In this document: in pieces, positions 8,623-17,801 of the stretch | How the letters are laid out: every line of letters starts with the position of its first letter | Position numbering within the stretch: the first letter of the stretch is position 1 | Assembly (NCBI GenBank): GCA_030526005.1 | Contig: JAUNDP010000002.1 | Location: forward strand, 1-64,000 | Source of the DNA: Eubacteriales bacterium | GTDB taxonomy: Bacteria; Bacillota; Clostridia; Lachnospirales; Lachnospiraceae | Length of the DNA stretch: 64,000 nt | Reading direction: 5' to 3' | The notes under the pieces: generated by a model | Told to the model about the DNA's origin: nothing | Database searches by the model: none | What the model saw: the letters and a program-made list of their open reading frames with translations, nothing else | Translations under genes and position numbers: made by a program

Positions 8623-9621
8623 TCACTTCTCCATTTTTGTATTTGAAGCTGTCAACTCTACAAATCTGCCTGTTCCCATAGCGACAGCAGTCAATGGTTC
8701 TTCTGCCGTCATGGTATTGATTCCTGTTTTCTCTTCGATCAGCTCTTCTAATCCATTTAAGAGGGAGCCCCCTCCTGTCAGAACAATTCCACGATCCGCC
8801 ACATCTGCTGCAAGTTCAGGCGGAGTTCTCTCCAAAACGCTTCTCACAACATCTACAATCTGTGCGATTGAATCTTTCAGTGCATCTCTTGTATCTTCTG
8901 ATGTCACTCTCACTGTTTTTGGAAGTCCGGTAACTACGTCTCTTCCTAATACCTCCATCATTTTCTGTTCTGGTTTCTGAAAAGCAGTACCGATTTTAAT
9001 CTTGATATCTTCTGCCATCTCTTCCCCAATGATCAGATTATATTTCTGCTTCATATAACGCACAATGTCCTGATCAAAATTATCTCCTGCCACTTTTACA
9101 GAAGAACTGACCACAATGCCATCCAGCGAAATCACAGCCACATCACACGTTCCGGCTCCGATATCCACAATCATATTGCCGCATGGTCTTGACGTATCTA
9201 TTCCGGATCCCATCGCTGCTGCAATCGGTCCTTCAATAATGCGCACTTCTCTGGCTCCAGCCTGATATGCCGCATCCTCCACCGCTTTTTTTTCTACCTC
9301 AGTCACACTGGTCGGCACACAGATACTGATGCGCGGCTTAAAAAAGGAAATTCTTCCTGTAGCTTTCTGGATAAAATATTTCAGCATCCTTTCTGTCACG
9401 GTATAATCTGAGATTACGCCATTTTTTAATGGGCGGATTGCCGCAATATTTCCGGCTGATCTGCCCAGCAAAATTCTCGCTTCTTCTCCTATCGCTTTAA
9501 TTCTATTTTCTTCTCGGTCAAAGGCAACTAAAGACGGCTCTTTTAAAACAACGCCCTTTCCTTTGACATATACCAAAATACTGGCTGTTCCTAAATCAAT
9601 TCCTATATTTGTAGCGGCCAT
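8623..9621 (-). CDS. mreB: MreB-family rod-shape actin homologue (MreB/Mbl)
   Basis: Bacterial actin that organises the cell-wall elongation machinery under the membrane. An upstream ATG exists at 9663, but the start at 9621 (MAATNIGIDLGT) follows AAGGGAGG by 8 bases and gives a normal 332 residues. ATP-site motifs are intact: IGIDLGTA (phosphate 1), MIVDIGAGTCDVAVI (phosphate 2) and GIVLTGGGSLLNGL (adenosine). mreC and mreD are not adjacent, so this is a free-standing mreB/mbl-type gene and I cannot say which paralogue it is. Confidence 0.93.
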   Translation of the reverse strand: MAATNIGIDLGTASILVYVKGKGVVLKEPSLVAFDREENRIKAIGEEARILLGRSAGNIAAIRPLKNGVISDYTVTERMLKYFIQKATGRISFFKPRISICVPTSVTEVEKKAVEDAAYQAGAREVRIIEGPIAAAMGSGIDTSRPCGNMIVDIGAGTCDVAVISLDGIVVSSSVKVAGDNFDQDIVRYMKQKYNLIIGEEMAEDIKIKIGTAFQKPEQKMMEVLGRDVVTGLPKTVRVTSEDTRDALKDSIAQIVDVVRSVLERTPPELAADVADRGIVLTGGGSLLNGLEELIEEKTGINTMTAEEPLTAVAMGTGRFVELTASNTKMEK

Positions 9622-9706
9622 ACCAATGTCCTCCCTTGTTTTTCCGACAGAGCGATTTTTCATTTTTTACTGTATCTTTGATGTTTTATCGCTATTCATA
9701 ATTTCT

Positions 9707-9735
9707 ATTATATACAAGACCGTTTCTCTTGGAAA
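9707..9735 (-). promoter_or_regulatory. Probable mreB promoter
   Basis: Minus-strand TATAAT (9712-9707) with TTTCCA (9735-9730) 17 bases upstream. The expected transcription start is near 9700, about 80 bases before the mreB start codon. Confidence 0.6.
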
Positions 9736-9821
9736 GCTCTTTTTTCCTTTCTTCGTTTCTTTTTCTTTTTTCTACCAAAATACTTTAGAAATTTCATTCT
9801 TTTTTAAGTTCAAAAACATAC

Positions 9822-9989
9822 TTTAAACACAATTTCCAGATATACTAACAGCATATTAGCAAAGAGCTAATATATTTCATAACTCACACTTCGCAGCACC
9901 CACACACTGCGAAGTACTCCCTCAAATATTTTAATTTTTTCTCTTTCCTTTTGAAAACCCTGGCAGAAATGTCGGGGTTTTCTATTTTT
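9822..9989 (+). ncRNA. Candidate small RNA, tandem copy 1, with own intrinsic terminator
   Basis: A ~168-base block nearly identical to the block at 10130-10292. It encodes three perfect or wobble-paired hairpins. Stem 1 is ATATTAGC/GCTAATAT (9853-9860, 9866-9873). Stem 2 is CTTCGCAG/CTGCGAAG (9889-9896, 9907-9914) around the C-rich loop CACCCACACA. Then comes unpaired TACTCCCTC, and a terminator stem (9953-9965, 9970-9982) with a GAAA tetraloop followed by TATTTTT. The T-tract fits only plus-strand transcription. TATACT at 9841-9846 would place the RNA start near 9853 (about 137 nt). No ORF with a ribosome site lies in it. The function is unknown. C-rich single-stranded patches are typical of sRNAs that pair with ribosome-binding sites. 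Confidence 0.72.
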
Positions 9990-10129
9990 GCATTTTTATT
10001 GTCTGCTGTCATTCTCTCCTTTTTCCCGCTTCTTTTATTGTCTCTTTTTGTTAAGTACTTTATAGTTTCTTTTTAAATCCCAATCATTTCTTTTATAATT
10101 TTTAAGTTTTCTTTATCTGATGTACACAT

Positions 10130-10292
10130 TTTAAACACAATTTCCAGATATACTAACAGCATATTAGCAAAGAGCTAATATATTTCATAACTCACACTTC
10201 GCAGCACCCACACACTGCGGAGTACTCCCTCAAATATTTTAATTTTTTTCTCTTTCCTTTGAAAAACCCTGACAGACTGTCAGGGTTTTTTC
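10130..10292 (+). ncRNA. Candidate small RNA, tandem copy 2, with own intrinsic terminator
   Basis: Second copy, 308 bases after the first. Stem 1 (10161-10168, 10174-10181) is identical. Stem 2 (10197-10204, 10215-10222) has one A-to-G change that turns a U-A pair into a U-G wobble on the plus strand, so pairing is kept. The terminator stem (10261-10274, 10278-10292) replaces two wobbles of copy 1 with A-U/U-A pairs and has a different loop (GAC). These pair-preserving differences support an RNA read from the plus strand. TATACT at 10149-10154 is the likely -10. The sequence between the copies (9990-10129) is T-rich with nothing else recognised. Confidence 0.72.
10261..10292. terminator. Bidirectional terminator shared by sRNA copy 2 (+) and uvrA (-)
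   Basis: A near-perfect stem of at least 13 bp (AAAAACCCTGACA with TGTCAGGGTTTTT, loop GAC) has T-runs in both directions. It ends sRNA copy 2 on the plus strand and lies 47 bases past the uvrA stop on the minus strand. Confidence 0.85.
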
Positions 10293-10338
10293 ATGTGCTT
10301 TTCTTTATTTGGTCTTATCCTCTGTCTGCTCTCGTTCT

Positions 10339-13176
10339 TTATTTTGCATCCAGATATTTTTTTATATACTTTCCTGTATAAGAGACAGGATTGCCTGCCA
10401 CTTCTTCCGGCGTTCCGCACGCGATTACTGTTCCGCCTCCGTCGCCGCCTTCCGGTCCCATGTCGATCAGATAGTCTGCCGTCTTAATCACATCCAGATT
10501 GTGCTCAATCACTACAACCGTATTTCCTCCGGAAGCTAATTTCTGCAAGATTTCAATCAATTTATGCACATCTGCAAAATGAAGTCCTGTCGTCGGCTCG
10601 TCCAGAATATAAATCGTTTTTCCGGTACTGCGCTTACTCAGCTCTGTCGCCAGTTTGACTCTCTGCGCCTCTCCTCCAGACAGCATTGTGGAAGGCTGAC
10701 CCAGCCGAATATAAGATAATCCCACTTCATTCAGCGTCTCGATTTTTCTGCGAATGGACGGTACATTTTCAAAAAAGCTCAGCGCCTCCTCCACCGTCAT
10801 ATTCAGAACATCATAAATATTTTTTCCTTTATATTTCACTTCCAGCGTCTCTCTGTTATAACGCTTTCCATGACATACCTCGCACGGCACATATACATCC
10901 GGCAAAAAGTGCATCTCGATCTTTAAAATTCCGTCCCCACTGCACGCCTCGCATCTGCCTCCCTTTACATTAAAACTGAATCTTCCCTTCTTATATCCTT
11001 TTGCTTTTGCATCTGCTGTAGCTGCAAACAGATCTCGGATCAGATCAAAGACCCCTGTGTATGTCGCCGGATTTGAACGCGGTGTTCTGCCGATCGGAGA
11101 CTGATCGATGTCAATAACTTTGTCCAGCTGTTCAATCCCTTCGATCGATTTATAAGCGCCTGGAATGGTCCGTGCACGGTTTAGTTTTTTTGCGAGCGCT
11201 TTATACAGAATCTCATTTACAAGGGAACTTTTTCCCGAACCTGAAACCCCTGTCACACACGTCATCACGCCAAGAGGAATCTCTACATCAATATTTTTCA
11301 GATTGTTCTGCTTTGCGCCTTTGATTTTTAGAAATCCTGTTGGTTTCTTTCGCTCTTTGGGAACAGGAATCTTTCTCTTTCCAGACAGATATGCTCCGGT
11401 GACAGACGCTTCACATGCCATAATATCCTCTGCTGTCCCTGCTGCGACAACCTCTCCTCCATGTTCTCCGGCGCCGGGTCCGATATCCACAATATAATCC
11501 GCAGCACGCATCGTATCTTCGTCATGCTCCACTACAATCAGTGTGTTTCCCAATTCTTTCAAATTGTTCAGCGTATGAAGCAGTTTGTCATTGTCTCTTT
11601 GATGAAGCCCGATACTCGGCTCATCCAGAATATATGCCACGCCGACAAGCCCTGATCCAATCTGTGTCGCCAGACGAATACGCTGTGCTTCCCCTCCTGA
11701 AAGTGTCCCCGTTGCTCTTGTCAGAGTCAGATAATCAAGGCCCACGTTCATCAGAAATCCGATTCTTGCTCTGATTTCCTTCAAGATCTGACTTCCGATC
11801 ATTTCCTGATGTTCACTTAACTTTAATTCCTCTAAAAATGCGTTCAGTTCTTTGACGGACATAGAAGTCAGCTCATAAATATTTTTTCCCGCAACTGTGA
11901 CTGCAAGCGCTTCTTTTTTCAGTCGCTGTCCTTTACACGTCTTACACGGTGTGATCTGCATAAAAGATTCATATTCCTGTTTCATTGTGTCTGACCCTGT
12001 CTCACGGTAACGCCGCTCTACATTTTTAATCAGCCCCTCAAATGCCACATCATAGACGCCTTCCCCTCTCTGTCCCTTATAATACACCTTCACTTTTTTT
12101 CCATCTGTTCCGTGAATTAAGATTTTCTTCACATCCTCTGAAAGATCCTGATATGGCATATTCAAGTCAAAATGATATTCTTTTGCAAGCGCGTCCAGAA
12201 TCGCTCTCGTAAAGCTTCCCTGATCGGTGCACGACTGCCATCCGATCACCGTGATCGCTCCATCTGCAATGCTGAGACTTTTATCCGGAATCATCAATTC
12301 TTCATCAAATTCCATCTTATATCCCAGACCGTAACAGTCAGGGCAGGCTCCAAACGGATTATTAAAGGAAAAGCTCCTCGGTTCAATCTCATCAATGCTG
12401 ATCCCACAGTCAGGACACGAAAAGCTCTGGCTGAAGCGCAGCATTTCCTGATCGATCACATCTACATAGACCAATCCTTCTGAAAGCTCCATAACCTGTT
12501 CCAGAGAATCTGCCAGACGTTTTTCGATTCCTTCTTTTACGACAAGGCGATCCACAACAATCTCAATATTATGTTTTATATTTTTCTCCAGCTTGATTTC
12601 CTCTGTCAGTTCGTACAGATTGCCGTCAATCCTTACACGAACGTATCCCTTTTTTCTTGCCTGCTCCATCAGTTTGACATGTTCGCCCTTTCTGCCGCGC
12701 ACGACAGGCGCCAGAAGCTGAATTTTTGTCCTCTGCGGCAGTTTCATGATCTGATCTACCATCTGATCTACCGTCTGTCTGCTGATCTCTCTGCCGCATT
12801 TCGGACAGTGTACAATTCCCACTCTCGCAAACAAAAGCCTGAAATAGTCATAAATCTCTGTCACCGTTCCAACTGTCGATCTGGGATTTCTGTTTGTCGT
12901 CTTCTGGTCTATGGAAATCGCCGGCGGAAGTCCTTCAATGCTTTCTACATCCGGCTTTTCCATCTGTCCTAAAAACTGTCTCGCATAAGACGACAGAGAT
13001 TCCATATAGCGCCGCTGTCCTTCCGCATAGATTGTGTCAAATGCCAGCGAAGACTTTCCGGAACCGCTTAAACCAGTCAGAACGACAAGTTTGTTCCTTG
13101 GAATTTCAACATCAATATTTTTCAGATTGTGTTCATTTGCGCCTTTGATTTTGATCCACTGCTTTTCCTCTGCCAT
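10339..13176 (-). CDS. uvrA: Excinuclease ABC subunit A
   Basis: DNA-damage recognition ATPase of nucleotide excision repair, 945 residues (normal about 940-950). It has two ABC modules. The first Walker A is GLSGSGKSS at 35-43 and the second GVSGSGKSS lies in the C-terminal half, each with a signature (LSGGEAQRI and LSGGEAQRV) and Walker B ([28 protein letters not shown]). The zinc-binding CxxC motifs (CPKCG, CPDCG, CKTC, CEAC...[10 protein letters not shown]) are present. AGGAGG-type ribosome site at 13182-13186. It is transcribed alone from a LexA-box promoter and is separated from uvrB by the sucrose locus. Confidence 0.97.
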   Translation of the reverse strand: MAEEKQWIKIKGANEHNLKNIDVEIPRNKLVVLTGLSGSGKSSLAFDTIYAEGQRRYMESLSSYARQFLGQMEKPDVESIEGLPPAISIDQKTTNRNPRSTVGTVTEIYDYFRLLFARVGIVHCPKCGREISRQTVDQMVDQIMKLPQRTKIQLLAPVVRGRKGEHVKLMEQARKKGYVRVRIDGNLYELTEEIKLEKNIKHNIEIVVDRLVVKEGIEKRLADSLEQVMELSEGLVYVDVIDQEMLRFSQSFSCPDCGISIDEIEPRSFSFNNPFGACPDCYGLGYKMEFDEELMIPDKSLSIADGAITVIGWQSCTDQGSFTRAILDALAKEYHFDLNMPYQDLSEDVKKILIHGTDGKKVKVYYKGQRGEGVYDVAFEGLIKNVERRYRETGSDTMKQEYESFMQITPCKTCKGQRLKKEALAVTVAGKNIYELTSMSVKELNAFLEELKLSEHQEMIGSQILKEIRARIGFLMNVGLDYLTLTRATGTLSGGEAQRIRLATQIGSGLVGVAYILDEPSIGLHQRDNDKLLHTLNNLKELGNTLIVVEHDEDTMRAADYIVDIGPGAGEHGGEVVAAGTAEDIMACEASVTGAYLSGKRKIPVPKERKKPTGFLKIKGAKQNNLKNIDVEIPLGVMTCVTGVSGSGKSSLVNEILYKALAKKLNRARTIPGAYKSIEGIEQLDKVIDIDQSPIGRTPRSNPATYTGVFDLIRDLFAATADAKAKGYKKGRFSFNVKGGRCEACSGDGILKIEMHFLPDVYVPCEVCHGKRYNRETLEVKYKGKNIYDVLNMTVEEALSFFENVPSIRRKIETLNEVGLSYIRLGQPSTMLSGGEAQRVKLATELSKRSTGKTIYILDEPTTGLHFADVHKLIEILQKLASGGNTVVVIEHNLDVIKTADYLIDMGPEGGDGGGTVIACGTPEEVAGNPVSYTGKYIKKYLDAK

Positions 13177-13276
13177 TTCTACCTCCTGAAATTGCTGCTT
13201 TTCTCACTTTCTTTATTTTTGTATCTGTGTTTCTCGTTTTTTGATTCAAGAATATTTATTTATTGTCTGGATTTTC

Positions 13277-13317
13277 ATTATATCATATGCAAAAGAAAAA
13301 GTACAGAACAAAAGTTC
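13277..13317 (-). promoter_or_regulatory. uvrA promoter with LexA box
   Basis: Minus-strand extended -10 TGATATAAT (TATAAT at 13282-13277), -35 TGTACT (13305-13300), spacer 17. Directly abutting the -35 is GAAC-N4-GTTC at 13306-13317, which matches the Gram-positive LexA (DinR) core. The box also lies inside the hairpin that ends the sucrose operon. Confidence 0.75.
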
Positions 13318-13333
13318 GATTGTTCTGTACTTT
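13297..13333 (-). terminator. Terminator of the sucrose operon
   Basis: Stem GTACAGAACA/TGTTCTGTAC (13301-13310 with 13321-13330), loop of 10, followed on the minus strand by TTTTTCTTTT. It lies 11 bases past the stop of the GH13 gene. The same ten-base stem recurs at 23331-23360 after uvrB. Confidence 0.85.
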
Positions 13334-13343
13334 AAATCCTACT

Positions 13344-15212
13344 TTATAATATTTTTTCTCGCTCTCCTTGATATAGCCAGCAAAAGCTTCCTGCCGGAAC
13401 TGAAACTGCCTTTCCTTCTTTTTGCTTTTCTGACATTACATCGGTATACTTTCCATGCTCTTGAATCCAGGCTGTCTTCTCTTCATCTGAAAAATTAAAT
13501 AAAGCAATCAATTTTTCATTTTCCCAGCTTCGTTTTATTCCCAATATCGAATTATCATACGTTTCTATAAGCTCTACATCAGCTTGTGCGCCAAATACTT
13601 TATGTTCTGCGCGGAACGTTTCCAGCTTCTGCAAGGCGTAAAAAATCTGATGCTGACTCGTATTTTCTTCTTGTATCTTTTTCTGTAAATCCCATTGAAA
13701 TTTTCCGCGGTGAAGATATCTGGAGTCTGTACATTTCATTGGATCTTCATGGTAACTGTAATCATTTAACTGCCCAATCTCATCGCCGCTGTACAATACC
13801 GGAATCCCAGATTGAGTCAGTAAATATGCGTGAAGCATAATCACTCTTTGCGCTGCTTGCTTAATCCCATCTGCATCCCGTTCATACAAAGCTTTTTCCA
13901 AGCCGCAAAGAGATGCTGTCGTTCCGCATAATCTGGCATCTTTACTGATCGGATCTGAATTATATAATTCTCCTCGCCCTACGCTTCCTTGATATTTTCC
14001 AGTTAAATATTCATTCAGATATTGCTTATGTGAGATTTCAGAAATAGAAAATTCCTTCAGCCACTCATAATCCAATCCCCATCCGATATCGTCATGACAC
14101 CGAAGATAATTCAAAAATACATATTGTTTCGGCAGGCGATTGACAATATCCATCTGTCTTTTCAGTAATCTGACATCCTTTGTTGCCACTGTATGCCAAG
14201 TCGTTGCCATCGTTGTAACATTATATAATAAATGGCACTCCGGTTTATCAATATTTCCAAAGTATGGAACTACCTTGGAAGGTTCCATCACAACTTCTCC
14301 GAGTAAGAGCACGCCCGGACACACTATTTCTGTCACAATTCTCATAATTCGAACAATATTATGAACCTGAGGCAGATTACGGCAATTTGTTCCAAACTGT
14401 TTCCAGATATACGGCACCGCATCTAATCTTAAAATATCAACTCCGCGGTTTGCAAGATACAGCATATTGTCAATCATTTCATTCAAGACAACCGGATTCC
14501 AGTAATTCAGATCCCATTGATATGGGTAAAATGTTGTCATCACATATTTTCCGATATCAGGAAGCCATGTAAAATTTCCTGGAGCAGTTGTTGGAAATAC
14601 TTGTGGAACTGTTTTTTCAAATTCTGAGGGAACGTCATAGCTGTCATAAAAATAATACCGATCCATATATTCCCGTTCGCCTTGCCTTGCGCGTTTTGCC
14701 CACTCATGTTCTTCTGACGTATGATTCATCACAAAGTCAAGGCAGATACAGATATTTCGTTTGTGGCAGGCATCGGTGAGATCTTCCAAGTCCTTCATTG
14801 TTCCAAGCTCTGGCTGTACACTTCTGAAATCAGCCACTGCATATCCACCGTCGCTTTTTCCCTCAGGAGAAGCCAGAAGCGGCATCAGATGCACATAATT
14901 TACATGGCAGGATTCAATATAGTCTAACTTTTTTTTCACACCGTTTAAATCACCTGCGAATGCATCTGTGTACATCATCATACCGATCAGATTATTTGCT
15001 TTATACCACTGTGTATTTTCTTTGCGCATCTCATCCAGCTTTTTCAAGTTCGGTCTGCGCACATGATATGCTTCCCTCATCAGCAGCAATAAGTTTTCAA
15101 ACTGTGTACCGCAATCCGGATACAGTTCCATATAAAGCCATTTTAATTCATCATAAAATATTCCGAGCCGTTTCTCAAAATACTGTTCTGACTGCGATTT
15201 TTTTGTCTTCAT
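13344..15212 (-). CDS. Amylosucrase-like glycoside hydrolase family 13 (GH13_4) enzyme
   Basis: 622 residues, with the helical N-terminal region (about 1-75) and overall length of amylosucrases rather than of sucrose phosphorylases (about 490). The catalytic triad is visible: nucleophile D264 in ILRLDAV, acid/base E306 in LLGEVVM, and D374 in RCHDDIGW. Other marks are DFVMNHTSEEHEW (159-171) and the sucrose-pocket segment YQWDLNYWNP. Amylosucrases use sucrose to elongate alpha-glucan and release fructose, while relatives hydrolyse sucrose. It is last in the operon and overlaps the fructokinase by four bases, so the fructose released can be phosphorylated at once. Exact product (glucan, isomer or hydrolysis) cannot be read from sequence. 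Confidence 0.85.
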   Translation of the reverse strand: MKTKKSQSEQYFEKRLGIFYDELKWLYMELYPDCGTQFENLLLLMREAYHVRRPNLKKLDEMRKENTQWYKANNLIGMMMYTDAFAGDLNGVKKKLDYIESCHVNYVHLMPLLASPEGKSDGGYAVADFRSVQPELGTMKDLEDLTDACHKRNICICLDFVMNHTSEEHEWAKRARQGEREYMDRYYFYDSYDVPSEFEKTVPQVFPTTAPGNFTWLPDIGKYVMTTFYPYQWDLNYWNPVVLNEMIDNMLYLANRGVDILRLDAVPYIWKQFGTNCRNLPQVHNIVRIMRIVTEIVCPGVLLLGEVVMEPSKVVPYFGNIDKPECHLLYNVTTMATTWHTVATKDVRLLKRQMDIVNRLPKQYVFLNYLRCHDDIGWGLDYEWLKEFSISEISHKQYLNEYLTGKYQGSVGRGELYNSDPISKDARLCGTTASLCGLEKALYERDADGIKQAAQRVIMLHAYLLTQSGIPVLYSGDEIGQLNDYSYHEDPMKCTDSRYLHRGKFQWDLQKKIQEENTSQHQIFYALQKLETFRAEHKVFGAQADVELIETYDNSILGIKRSWENEKLIALFNFSDEEKTAWIQEHGKYTDVMSEKQKEGKAVSVPAGSFCWLYQGEREKIL

Positions 15213-16177
15213 TTTTCTGTCTTTCTTCTTTCTTCAATAAACTCTCGAATCTCCTGTTCCTTTGGCATGGAACGGATCGCTCCTTTTTTCAATGTGATCA
15301 GCGCAGCTCCTGCATTTGCAAATGTAAGCATTTCCTTCAGTTCCTTTTCGGACAAATGATGAAGATCATGATCCAGAAGATATCCTAAAGAACAGCCGCA
15401 GAACGTATCGCCGGCTCCTGTCGTCTCAATCGCTTTCACACAAAATCCTTCTTTTTCTGCGCGCATTCCTTTATAATATGCGCAGCTTCCATCTTTTCCT
15501 TTCGTAAGAAGAATCAAAGGAATCTGATATTTCTCCTGAAGCTGGGCAATTCCTTCTTCAAAGTCTTCTTTTCCTGTCACAAATTGAATCTCATTGTCGG
15601 ATATTTTTAAAATGTCACATTGGCTGAAACCATACTCCATCTGTTCTTTTGCAAGTTCCAAAGATTCCCAGAGAGGCTCTCGAAGATTTGGATCAAAAGA
15701 GATGATTGCGCCTGCTTCTTTTGCAGTCAGCACTGCTTTTTTTGTCGCGTTTCTCACGCCTTCATGAGTCATTGACAACGTGCCAAAATGGAATATTTTT
15801 GTCTCCTGTATCATTTTCAAATGAATCTCATCTTCTCTAAGCATCATATCTGCTCCCGGATTGCGATAAAATGAAAACTCTCTGTCTCCATCCGGCAATG
15901 TATGTACAAATGCAAGCGTCGTCCGCACCTTTTCATCCATAATCAGACCTTCTGATGAAATACCTGTTTCATCCAGTGTATTTTTCAGCAGCGTTCCAAA
16001 CATATCTTGTCCCACTTTTCCAATAAATCCTGTCTTTTTTCCAAGATTTTTCAGCATGGCAAGCACATTGCATGGTGCTCCTCCCGGATTTGCTTCCAAA
16101 ATCTGATTTCCTTGTTCACTTTTTCCACTTTCGGTAAAATCAATCAAAAGTTCCCCAAGAGCTACTACATCATACAT
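15209..16177 (-). CDS. scrK: PfkB-family fructokinase
   Basis: Phosphorylates fructose with ATP (inferred from family and context). 322 residues from the ATG at 16177 (MYDVVALGE), which follows AAGGAG by 7 bases. An ATG further upstream (16210) lacks a good site and adds 11 atypical residues. PfkB motifs are intact: the N-terminal glycine-rich segment ANPGGAPCNVLAMLKNLG and the C-terminal signature ETTGAGDTFCG with the catalytic Asp. It lies between the GH32 gene, which releases fructose, and the GH13_4 gene, which also can. Confidence 0.9.
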   Translation of the reverse strand: MYDVVALGELLIDFTESGKSEQGNQILEANPGGAPCNVLAMLKNLGKKTGFIGKVGQDMFGTLLKNTLDETGISSEGLIMDEKVRTTLAFVHTLPDGDREFSFYRNPGADMMLREDEIHLKMIQETKIFHFGTLSMTHEGVRNATKKAVLTAKEAGAIISFDPNLREPLWESLELAKEQMEYGFSQCDILKISDNEIQFVTGKEDFEEGIAQLQEKYQIPLILLTKGKDGSCAYYKGMRAEKEGFCVKAIETTGAGDTFCGCSLGYLLDHDLHHLSEKELKEMLTFANAGAALITLKKGAIRSMPKEQEIREFIEERRKTEK

Positions 16178-16214
16178 ATTTTCTCTCCTTATACGCTCAT
16201 TTCTGCCCATTTAT

Positions 16215-17540
16215 CTATTCTAAAGTTTCCATTTGGACAGATACGTTTCCATGGATCTCGATTTCATTCCCAAGCTGATATACGGTGTTTGATATCACGG
16301 CTTCTCCATTATTTACAAACACTTCTATCAAGTTTGAATCTACATATACTTCCAGTTCAAATCCATCCTCTAACTCCGGTGTGGAAAATTCTGTTCGGAA
16401 TCTCGGAAATTTTGTATATAATTCTTTTCTGTCGGTGCAGATTTTTCTTCCATGGCGTGAAATGCGGTATCCTCCAATATTAACTTCTTCTCCGTCCTGC
16501 AAGGAAAAGCGCAGACGATATCCTGCCTCTGAAGCTTCTTTTGGAGATGCAATCTGTTTTGTATATGCTTTCTGAATATTCGGATGCACGCGGAAATATA
16601 TTTTTCCGTTCTTTGCTTCCACAACACGCGGAATACTCATCATTCCCTGCCATTTTCCCTCTACCGGTTCCGGCATACGAAGCCATGCCATCAAAATTCT
16701 TCTTCCTTCCTCGTCTATTGTGCTCTGTGGCGCATACAGATCCAATCCATAATCTAAAAACTGATATGTATCTGGAAGCTCCATCCTGCAGCTTTCTTTT
16801 TCAAAAGATACCTGCATACAGATCGCCTGATTTTCATCATCTTTTCCATCTTTTAAAACTCCCATCGGTGAAAAGATTACAATCTGTCTGCCATTTACCT
16901 CAAAGTAATCGGGGCATTCCCACATCCAGCCAAGTTCTTCACTTTTGGCAGATGCAGAATTTACATATTCCCAATGTTCCTTATCTGTACTTCTAAAGAA
17001 AAGTAATCTGCCTTCCCTATCTTCTGTCGTACTTCCAACTACCATATACCAGCCATCTTTTTCTTTCCATACTTTAGGATCTCTCGTATGTCTTGCATCC
17101 CCGACTTTCGGATCGTGAAGAACTGGAATCACTGTTTTTTTATCTTGAATATTGTTAAAATGAAAGCCGTCTTCTGAAGTGATCATCATCTGTGCAGATA
17201 CAAACTGCTCATCCAGACAAAGATTGATATCTTCCGGATTCTCCACGGTATAATTAACGCCTGTATAATATAAATATAATTTTCCGTCCTCTTCCACAGC
17301 GCTTCCTGAAAAGCAGCCGCTTCTGTCATCTGTTTTACTTGGAAACAGCGCAATTCCAAGATCCTCCCAGTGAATGAGATCTTTGCTGATCATATGATTC
17401 CAATGCATTCTTCCCCATCTGGCGCCATATGGAAAGCATTGATAAAATAGATGGTATGCTCCTTTATAGTAGATAAAACCATTCGGGTCATTCATCCAGT
17501 TATTGTTCGGTTTTATATGTATTCTCTGCACAGCATTCAT
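16215..17540 (-). CDS. scrB: GH32 beta-fructofuranosidase (sucrose / sucrose-6-phosphate hydrolase)
   Basis: 441 residues, cytoplasmic (no signal peptide). GH32 catalytic residues are present: nucleophile D18 in WMNDPNG, transition-state Asp154 in RDP (153-155) and acid/base E208 in the EC motif (MWECPDYF). A beta-sandwich C-terminal domain follows after about residue 320. Because the import system is an ABC transporter and no PTS EIIBC is nearby, the substrate is probably unphosphorylated sucrose or short fructo-oligosaccharides. The gene symbol reflects family habit only. The gap to the HPr-like gene upstream is 11 bases. Confidence 0.92.
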   Translation of the reverse strand: MNAVQRIHIKPNNNWMNDPNGFIYYKGAYHLFYQCFPYGARWGRMHWNHMISKDLIHWEDLGIALFPSKTDDRSGCFSGSAVEEDGKLYLYYTGVNYTVENPEDINLCLDEQFVSAQMMITSEDGFHFNNIQDKKTVIPVLHDPKVGDARHTRDPKVWKEKDGWYMVVGSTTEDREGRLLFFRSTDKEHWEYVNSASAKSEELGWMWECPDYFEVNGRQIVIFSPMGVLKDGKDDENQAICMQVSFEKESCRMELPDTYQFLDYGLDLYAPQSTIDEEGRRILMAWLRMPEPVEGKWQGMMSIPRVVEAKNGKIYFRVHPNIQKAYTKQIASPKEASEAGYRLRFSLQDGEEVNIGGYRISRHGRKICTDRKELYTKFPRFRTEFSTPELEDGFELEVYVDSNLIEVFVNNGEAVISNTVYQLGNEIEIHGNVSVQMETLE

Positions 17541-17551
17541 TCCTCCACTTA

Positions 17552-17788
17552 CTATTTTACTTGAAACGGTCTTAAAAGCTCTGCTGCTTCCTCTGCTGCT
17601 TCTCCGTCTGCATGAATCCGAACCATAACAGGTTCTGACAAATTGATACTAAAAATGCCCATAATTGATTTTGCGTCAATTACATAACGTCCGGATACAA
17701 TATCTACATCGCATTCTAATTTGGAAACGGTATTCACAAAGTTTTTTACGCCTTGGATTGTCCCTAAAAAAATATTTATTGTCTTCAT
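17552..17788 (-). CDS. HPr-like protein lacking the phosphorylatable histidine
   Basis: 78 residues with an HPr fold signature in the middle (DAKSIMGIFSINL, Ser at residue 41 corresponding to HPr Ser46) and the usual C-terminal helix. The GLHARP active-site loop is missing: alignment back from KSIMG puts a threonine of GTIQG where His15 should be. It therefore cannot accept phosphate from Enzyme I in the normal way. Bacillus Crh likewise lacks His15 and acts only through Ser46-P on CcpA. A regulatory role in carbohydrate sensing is inferred. It is embedded between the ABC ATPase (13 bases upstream) and GH32 (11 bases downstream). Confidence 0.8.
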   Translation of the reverse strand: MKTINIFLGTIQGVKNFVNTVSKLECDVDIVSGRYVIDAKSIMGIFSINLSEPVMVRIHADGEAAEEAAELLRPFQVK

Positions 17789-17801
17789 CTTTGTATTACT
17801 C

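Noticed and set aside
10293..13176. Plus-strand ORFs opposite uvrA and similar frames opposite other long genes
   Set aside because: They are antisense shadows of conserved genes with no ribosome sites or recognisable domains.
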